DNA of 64,000 nt, taken from contig NC_080720.1 of the NCBI RefSeq assembly GCF_019097595.1, forward strand, positions 17,850,352 through 17,914,351. Direction: 5' to 3'. The position numbers and the translations under genes are program-made. This document shows positions 57,481 to 64,000 of the stretch, piece after piece. Each line of letters opens with the position of its first letter. The first letter of the stretch is position 1. The notes beneath the pieces are model-generated. The model saw nothing but the letters and a program-made list of their open reading frames with translations. It was not told where the DNA came from and did not search any database. This stretch comes from Hemibagrus wyckioides (Eukaryota; Chordata; Actinopteri; Siluriformes; Bagridae).

Positions 57481-58197
57481 GGTAACAGTCAGCAAACAGT
57501 GATGACAATCAAAACATTGATGACATTGTAACATAAAAGAAAATCGAATGAAACATTTATCCCTTTGGTGGGTCAAACTGTGATGAAATTTAAAAAAAAA
57601 ATGCATTTTATCCAACAGCCCATTTTATACATTGTTTTCAGTTTAGTTATCTGAAAAGTACAGAGCTTTCAACATTGAACTTCTTTTTTTCCCCCTTACA
57701 ATTATTTTAGATGAAAAAGCTCATAAAGGCAGTATTTGTGAGCTGTGTTTCAGGTTTTAACCATGAGCACAATCACATGACCTTTTTTTTTTAATTATTA
57801 TTCATTCTTATAAAGTCATGGTGTAGGCTTATTAAAAGATGTTCATTTGAATATTCATTTGAAAATCATTTTAAAACTAGCAGAATTTATTTTCCAGGGA
57901 ATTTACAAAAACAAAAAGAATTGTTTACACCCCCAGTCCCCTGAACTCCTTTATGGTGTTGTTCGTAGGTCTAAAGGCTGTGTGTTTTGTAAACTTTCTA
58001 CTTGTCAACTTTCTATGCTGTTGTTTCTGTATGTGTTACGTCATTTGAAGCATGTCGTACTTCTGGAGTTCTATCTTGTTCTATATGTGACACTTTGTCT
58101 CGTAAAAAGAAATGGGAAAATATGTCAAAATGTCCTATTATCTTTCATTTTCTTTTCATTAAAAAATACCCTACCCATTTTGACTGGCTGAACATTG

Positions 58198-58203
58198 AAT
58201 AAA
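58198..58203 (+). terminator. kcnb1: candidate distal kcnb1 polyadenylation signal
   Basis: AATAAA followed within 15-30 bases by GTGTTTTTGGTTGTTT, a good downstream element. On the opposite strand an AATAAA reads at 58236-58231, so both converging genes have a signal here. Confidence 0.45.
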
Positions 58204-58284
58204 ATACAAAATCAAATGTGTTTTTGGTTGTTTATTTCAAATATTGTTCACAAACCAATGTCTGACTACTATTATTTACTTACA

Positions 58285-58610
58285 TACATTCAGTAATCAC
58301 TTTATTCTGGTTAGGGGAGATCTGAAGCCTTTCCCAGGAACACTGTGCATTATATACTGGAGAATTCTCAGTATATTTGACAGCAGTCCCTTACAGAGTA
58401 TGATGTGCATAGACATTCACACCTAGGGGTAATTTATCTACTTACCTGTAGATTTGGCACATCTACATACTGGCAAATGTTTCTGCGGTTGGAGGAAACC
58501 AGAGAACCCAGAGGAAACCCATGTGGACACTGGGAGTATGTGCACAGAAATTAACCAGAGAATAGAATTGAATCAGGACCCTGGAGCTACCTGCTGTGTA
58601 ACCACTATTA
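58285..58610. mobile_element. dispersed fish repeat, class uncertain
   Basis: CATTCAGTAATCACTTTATT at about 58288 and GGAGGAAACCAGAGAACCCA at about 58491, then GAATCAGGACCCTGGAGCTA, are the ordered marks of a widespread fish repeat. A second copy is at 18185. Confidence 0.55.
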
Positions 58611-59335
58611 TTATTATTCCACAAATGTAAATTTGTTTACACTTATTAGGTGTGATGTGTAACTTGTGTATTAGATAAAGAGAAAGCTGCATACTAGGGC
58701 ACAAGGTGCAGAAATCTTGACAGAGAACATGTCTCCAAAAGCCTTCTGCACTGTGGGGTACTAACACTGCAGAGAGAAAACCTTCTAATAGAAGAAGGGA
58801 ACATGTTTAATGCCTTTTAAATTCTAAGGAGCACTGTTACAAATATACAAAACCTTTCTCAAAGCAGTTTTAAGCTTTTCGTTACCCCGAAAACACTATT
58901 TCTTCTAACTTGTCAAAAAATTTTTTTGAAAATTATTAATCATACACAGTTTTTTTTAACTATTAATAATACAAATTAAAAATGTTCTATACAAAACATT
59001 CATTATAACTATTTGTAGTTTCATCAGTCAGTGACGAGAAGGAAAACAAGACGTATGTGAAAGGACTCTCTAGTGCTTCATTTTCATGTTTAATTTGGTT
59101 TTGATTTAACTTTTATGTTTTCATTAACAAGCCCTGCAAAGCCTTGGAGTGTGGAGTGATGTTCTAAACGGCATTTATAATCCACCAACAGCAGCAAATT
59201 AACCACTAAATAAACCACTTTTTTTTCCTGAAATGCAGGTTTGGATTTAAACCATATTTCCAACATGTGAGAGAATTGTCTTACTGTGCCCTCTAGTGGG
59301 TCATTGTATTTTCTTTCTTCACCAATTTAGACAAT
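58611..59335. other. intergenic, nothing recognised
   Basis: AT-rich, no gene signal. Confidence 0.4.
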
Positions 59336-60200
59336 ACACTATACACTCTGTCTTTATTATTAGGAACACCTATACACACACGCATTCAAGCAGTTATTAA
59401 AACAACCAGTCATATGACAGCATCACAATGCATAAAATCATACAGATACAGGTCAAAAGCTTCAAAAAACAAATATCAGGAAAGTGTGATCTCTGTGGCA
59501 TGGTTGTTGGTGCCAGATGGGCTGGTTTGTGTATTTCAGAAACTGATGATCACACACAACAGTCTGTAGAGTTTGCACAGAATAGTGTGAAAAACAAACA
59601 AAAAACATCCTGTGAGCAGAGGGTCTGCAGACTGAAACATCTTGTTGATGAGAGAGATCAGAGAAGAATGACCTGACTGGTTGGAATCTACAGGAAGACT
59701 AGTATAGTAACACAGATATGTAAATCTTGAGGAGGATGTGCTACAACAGCAGAAAATCAGATCCAGTCAATAACAGGAATCTGAGGCCTTTACAGCCATA
59801 ACCTTAGACAGTATCAAGACTGGAAAAAGACCAGGTGATATATTTTTGTTAATCTTCAACTGAACAGCTTGGGTGATTCTTTTTCTTAGCTGAAAACAAT
59901 GTGATCTGCTGTTGTAGCCCATCCATCTCAAAGTTCAATGCTTTAGGCATGCTGAGATGCTTTTTGGCTCACAGTGGTCGTAAAGAGTTAATATATGAGT
60001 TACTGTATCATTCCTGGCCGCTCAAACCATTCTGGTTATTCTCCTTTGAGCACTCTTTTCAGCAAGGCAATTCCATAACAGTGGAACCCCAAAGTCACTC
60101 CCTTAATGCTTATTGTTTCTCACACAATTCTGTGAAAACTCCAGGGACTGCTGTGTGTGAAACTCTCAGATGATAAGCAGTTTCTGAAATATGCCGTCCT
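59336..60200. mobile_element. Tc1-derived palindrome (third foldback)
   Basis: A plus-strand Tc1 5' half (59340-59860) starts with a terminal-repeat-like TTATTAGGAACACC and a broken transposase start (GMVVGARWAGLCISETDDH, about 59494-59550). It is followed by a minus-strand copy of the same half (about 59880-60200). Pairs include GTATTTCAGAAACTGATGAT at 59543-59562 with CAGTTTCTGAAATATG at 60178-60193. The head-to-head build is the same as at 51600-52342. Confidence 0.75.
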
Positions 60201-60364
60201 GAAGCAAAGGCAGCAAAGCAGTACCAAATCACAATACTGCCACCTCATGTGCCACAGTTGGGATGAGGTTCAAGGTTTGGCAGTGTTGTTTTCTTTCTGG
60301 TTTTGTTGTTCAGACAAATATAATTCTTTTTATTTAAGTAAAAAGTTTTATTTTGAATCCACCT

Positions 60365-60880
60365 GGCCACAGAACATTCATCCAATATGATTCTGGCTTA
60401 TCCCATTGATGCTGAACAAATTTCAGACAGGCAGCAGTGAACTTTTTGGAGAGAAGTGGCTTCCTTTGTGCTATTCAGTACTTATTCAGTAATAAGTAAA
60501 TACTTATTCAGTATTTGCCTGATGATGGCTGCATGAACAGTGAAATTACTCAATGCAAGAGTGGCCTATAGGGCCTCAGAGGTTACCCTGGGCTACTTTG
60601 GAACTTCTTGTAATATCATTTGCTGTGCCCTTGGAGTAGTATTTGCTTGACGATCACACCTTGGAAGATTAACAGTAGTACTGAATTTTCTTCCTGGCAG
60701 TAGACTGGAAACAGCCAACCACTTTAGACTTCTTCAGGAACCTCTTTTGATTGAGGCATGGCAAAAATTCCATTGACCTGTGTGATGAAGAACAGATTGT
60801 GGCCTCAAAGACCCAGCCAAACTCATGCCTGGTTGACTTTAATGAACCCTTTAAATGAACTCATACCTATAAAGCTTCAT
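60365..60880 (-). mobile_element. possible degenerate DNA transposon
   Basis: Words such as GGAGAGAAGTGGCTTCCTTT and GAATTTTCTTCCTGGCAGTA resemble minus-strand copies of a fish DNA transposon I recall only in part. No continuous frame. Family not assigned. Confidence 0.3.
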
Positions 60881-62002
60881 ATACTTTTTCTGACATAGCT
60901 ACTTAATGTTGGATAATTTTGCTCAATAAATATAACTATAGTGCTTTTGTGCCATTTGTTTAATTGGGTTCTCTTTATCTGGTTTTAAAATATAATTAAT
61001 GATCTGATTAAATAACCTCTAGTATTCTGTGTAGCCTAAATGAGTATGTTGGGGTAAGTGAAGCATAACACTAGTGTGCCGCTATGGTAGAGTGACAAAA
61101 TCTGATATTCTGAAAACCATAGGATTTCATGTTAATAGACTGAGACTGGGACACATAATGACAGGGTTATTGACAAGATTGACCAAAGGACTGCATCAAA
61201 ACCTTGATGACCACACCAGATGTTTTTAAACAGAACACATTCACAATTTCCTCCTCATTTGTTCTTTCCTTTACTCATGAAAAGAGACCAATTTTAGAAT
61301 AGAATTTTACTTGCATTCCATGAGGGAAAAATGGGAACCAACTGGCAGAAAAACATGTTTACACTGAAGGAGAGATTGCATGATTTTGACTGTAGTAGAG
61401 GGTTTTGAGTAGTGCTTTAACCGCAACAACTAACAACCCTCACATATACACACACACACATATATCTCTCACACACACACGCCACAGGACACCACCATAC
61501 ATCAAAACGGGGATTAAGAAATTACTTTCCCAGTTCTACATGGAGATGCAACTTAATGCTTTTATGGTGGCCACCTTAAAAGCACTGGAGAAAATCCAAT
61601 ATGACAGAGAGCTCTTGCCTTAGCTTCATCATATCCTAGCGTTTCATACTGCACATCACAACAGCTGCACATCCTCTATACGTGCTCCTAATGAAGCATT
61701 TAAAAAAAAAAAAGACATTAGAATGGCTTACTTTTTAACAAAGAAATAAGCTGTCTAAGTTACAGGTCACATTTTTTGAACCCCCCCCCAAAAAATAAAT
61801 TGGATATGATGAAGCAAAACAACTATGATTACAATTAAACATCAAGTAGGAAAAATCTCTCAGTTAATCTTGTTTAACTGAAACTGCAACACTTTAGAAA
61901 GGTTAAAATTCAGTGTGAACAAGGCTTTTGAAAGCAGCCAATTAGAACTCTGCCCCTGTTTTTTCTCTAGTGTTTCCTAAATGGCACCACCAATTAGATA
62001 TT
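60881..62002 (-). other. stau1: stau1 3' UTR candidate region
   Basis: Downstream of the stau1 stop on the minus strand. No clear minus-strand AATAAA was found close by; the nearest ones noted are near 60333 and at 58236-58231. A CA-rich tract at about 61446-61482 is present. The small plus-strand frame at 61405-61623 is not recognised. Confidence 0.35.
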
Positions 62003-62090
62003 CTAGACAGTGCCGTCCACAGTTTTTCCCATGGTGCTTGAGTTAGCCGGTTTGAGCAATGTGTCACCTTCAAGGTCCTGTTTGCCGCAC
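62003..62090 (-). CDS. stau1: stau1 last coding exon (predicted)
   Basis: Acceptor CCATATATAG. In the frame set by the upstream donor GTCAGT it encodes CGKQDLEGD and continues to a TAG at 62005-62003, 29 codons in all. With the alternative donor the frame ends after VRQTGP at a TGA, 62072-62070. Confidence 0.55.
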
Positions 62091-63961
62091 CTATATATGG
62101 AAAAACAAGGATGAAAATCAGATTTGAAATATATATTCAACTGCTATTTTCAATAGTAGTAGTTCTATTATCTATATTATAAATGAACAACATAGTGCAT
62201 GACATAGCTTTCTCACTGAAAACCTTACAACCCAACTGACTGACCCAGAAATTGGTCCGTTGGCTGGCCGTTCACTGGACTGTTGGTCCAACTCTGAGAG
62301 CAGCTTCAATATGTTGAATGCAGCCTGTGGAAGAAAGTAACACAATAAAGTTTAAAACAGTTACATGACTGCACCAAATGGGATGGATCTAATTTAAGAG
62401 CTTTTATATACAGTAGCTTTTTATTTAAGTGGATTTGCCTCCCTAGATACCAAGATAAGGTTCCTGGATTATCAACTCATGTGACTCTGAACTCAGGGAA
62501 ACAAGCGGAAACAGACTGATGACCAGAAACTACAAGGCTATTAAATGACTACAACGCTTGAAAACATTTAAGTGAATAAAACTATTTGCTGCGTTTGGTG
62601 GATTTTTTTTATATATATAAAATGTAATTAATGAAGTTATTAAACATGATTCAAATAATGGGTTGTGTGCCTTCAGTCATTACATACTAAGGGGTTTTTC
62701 TCTGCAAAAATGATTGTAATACATCTTAAAAGAAAAATTTTGAAGCTGTGTGGCGTCTGGTGTCGTACTCACCATGTCATGACAGGACTCCACGTCCTTG
62801 CCAATACCATGACTTATAAGAGGCGGCTGAGAAGAGCAGTTGATGAGAGACACAAATTCGTTCTTGTTGTTTTTTGGAAAGTCCTTGTATTCTACCTGTG
62901 GTGAACAGAGTACAACAATGAGTATCTTTCTTTTTATAGACTGGTAGTCACCACTTATTTGAGAATGGGTATATATGCTGCAGTTAATGGAGTACCTGTA
63001 AGCCTTGCACAGTGGCCAGGTATCCAAGCTGTTCAGATGGTCTAGTGAAGGGACCATGGGGTCTCATTGATAGATTTTTACTTCCCTTCAGAATGCCTTC
63101 AGCTGTGGCAGAAGTACCAGCATACAGCAGCTCGTTGGCAATCGTTGCTGTCAGTGAAGCCATGGCCTGGTTGGGGCGGCCATAGTCCTTGGCATGGGGT
63201 CCCTGGCAGACACCAACTGCCTGTGCCACCTCAGGCACCATGGGTAAAATGCCAGCAGGAAGCTGCTGATGGCTGAGGAAGGGCACACGGAAATCCTCCT
63301 CCTTCTGGACTACAAAAAAAACAACAACAAAAAAAAAACACATCCAGATGAATTTTTAAGGATACTTTTAGAACAAAACAACAAATTTGGGCACCTTAAT
63401 TATGAATGAATACGAATTTAACAAAATGAAACTGGAGCACATGTGGAAGCTTTACATCTTTGGACTTTATTGTATGACACTTACCCAGACCCCCATCCTC
63501 CACAGAGCTTGGCTCAAAAAAGGTCACTTTTCGTCCATCTCCAGGTTTTTTCAAAGGAGGCTTTACAATAGGTACAAAAGAGAAAACAGGTTTTATACAA
63601 AGTACAAAAGACTAACAAGACCACAACTAAAACACTCTACAAAGCAACACTGCTAAAAAATAGCCAGTGGGTAACAGGTGACTAAAACCTCTTTCTGTCC
63701 AAAACATCAGTGTTTTATCTGTAATATTTGCCCCATTCCTTGGCTTTGATAGTTCTTTATTAGAGATAGGAAGGAATCTCACACAAATAAAAACACATAA
63801 ATGTTTGAGTGAACCTTCTCCTCTGTTTTCAGTGCTGGTTTGGGAGGCTGAGGTTGAGGCACTTTAAATCCCAAGAGCTCCAGCATCTTCTCTGCTGCAT
63901 TCCTTTTGGCCACCTTTTTACTTGGACCCATACCTTCTGCAATCTGACCAATGACTGAGAC
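62003..63961 (-). CDS. stau1: Staufen-1, last six coding exons (partial)
   Basis: Binds structured mRNA for transport, translation control and Staufen-mediated decay in the cytoplasm. On the minus strand the exons 63961-63815, 63560-63485, 63309-62996, 62895-62773, 62324-62245 and 62090-62003 join in phase; all introns are GT-AG. They encode, in order: the second half of dsRBD4 ([20 protein letters not shown]), a linker ([14 protein letters not shown]), the Staufen-swapping motif ([19 protein letters not shown]), the central region, and dsRBD5 ([20 protein letters not shown] to [12 protein letters not shown]). The N-terminal part lies beyond the right edge. stau2 is less likely, since the swapping-motif and dsRBD5 wording follow STAU1. 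The gene converges on kcnb1. The final exon is the least certain, because two donors compete. Confidence 0.92.
62245..62324 (-). CDS. stau1: stau1 exon: dsRBD5 end
   Basis: Acceptor CTTTCTTCCACAG. Encodes [20 protein letters not shown] and ANGPIS. Preferred donor GTCAGT after ...TCTGG (end 62245). A second donor, GTAAGG, lies 16 bases on (end 62229). The first is preferred because it continues into CGK, aligning with the CGR ending of mammalian STAU1. Confidence 0.75.
62773..62895 (-). CDS. stau1: stau1 exon: dsRBD5, first part
   Basis: Acceptor TTCACCACAG, donor GTGAGT. 41 codons: [17 protein letters not shown] and [16 protein letters not shown], nearly unchanged from the mammalian protein. 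Confidence 0.95.
62996..63309 (-). CDS. stau1: stau1 exon: swapping motif and central region
   Basis: Acceptor TTTTTTGTAG, donor GTACTC. Encodes the swapping motif [34 protein letters not shown] and [14 protein letters not shown], ending ...GLQ in phase 0. Confidence 0.94.
63485..63560 (-). CDS. stau1: stau1 exon: linker
   Basis: Acceptor TATTGTAAAG, donor GTAAGT. Encodes [19 protein letters not shown]. Ends one base into a codon. Confidence 0.9.
63815..63961 (-). CDS. stau1: stau1 exon: dsRBD4 C-terminal half
   Basis: 49 codons in phase 0. Acceptor CTCGATCAG, donor GTTCAC (weak). Encodes [20 protein letters not shown] and LLGFKVPQ. The lysine pair and KRNAA are the RNA-contacting second-helix motif of a dsRBD. 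Confidence 0.92.
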
Positions 63962-64000
63962 CTGATCGAGACAGCCGGATTAATGATTCAATAGCATTAA

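Larger units (their letters stand above)
54417..58220 (+). other. kcnb1: kcnb1 3' UTR candidate and downstream region
   Basis: No further coding exon. If the AATAAA at 58198 is used, the 3' UTR would be about 3.8 kb. That is compatible with the long 3' UTRs of mammalian KCNB1, but it would include the MITE at 55308 and the 200-bp duplicate at 56650/57281. A nearer end cannot be excluded. Confidence 0.4.

Noticed and set aside
61405..61623. 72-residue frame in the presumed stau1 3' region
   Set aside because: Half is a CA-repeat translation; the remainder is not recognised and lies antisense to stau1.

Overview
The window is vertebrate nuclear DNA, most likely from a teleost fish. It has spliced genes with GT-AG introns, is AT-rich between genes, is dense in microsatellites, and carries many decayed copies of the Tc1/mariner, Rex1-like, L2-like, RTE-like and tRNA-SINE families usual in fish genomes. 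A catfish-like genome would fit, but the sequence alone does not fix the species. There are no bacterial-type operons, no CRISPR array and no tRNA or rRNA gene that I can support.

Three real protein-coding genes are present. (1) ptgis (prostacyclin synthase, CYP8A1), plus strand, ten coding exons from 26851 to 33331, which join in phase to a 478-residue P450. (2) kcnb1 (voltage-gated potassium channel Kv2.1), plus strand, two coding exons (36607-37182 and 52503-54416) separated by a 15.3-kb intron, giving 829 residues; a leader with an upstream ORF precedes it. (3) stau1 (Staufen-1 double-stranded-RNA-binding protein), minus strand, of which only the last six coding exons (63961 down to about 62003) lie inside the window. 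The three proteins work in unrelated processes: prostanoid synthesis, neuronal excitability and mRNA transport or decay. What links them is conserved neighbourhood: PTGIS and KCNB1 are neighbours and STAU1 lies nearby in human 20q13. Here stau1 lies directly after kcnb1 and converges on it.

Layout: 1-26700 is gene-free, with repeats (Tc1 relic at 3.1-4.1 kb, SINE and LINE tails at 5.7-8.0 kb, a candidate solo LTR at 9.9 kb, an L2-like LINE at 16.5-17.5 kb, a compound microsatellite at 17.9-18.2 kb, a Rex1-like LINE split by a MITE at 23.6-25.2 kb). 26.7-33.6 kb is ptgis. 33.6-34.5 kb is a near-perfect Tc1-derived palindrome. 35.1-54.4 kb is kcnb1; its large intron holds several transposon fragments, a 40-bp minisatellite and a second palindrome just upstream of exon 2. 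54.4-62 kb is the kcnb1/stau1 convergent interval, with MITEs, a 200-bp direct repeat and a third palindrome. 62-64 kb is the 3' part of stau1.

I found no wholly new biological system. The observations most worth checking are: a (GT)10 tract in place of the polypyrimidine tract at ptgis exon 7; the Tc1-derived foldback elements, one within about 160 bp of kcnb1 exon 2; the kcnb1 upstream ORF; and two competing splice donors that would give stau1 two different C-termini.
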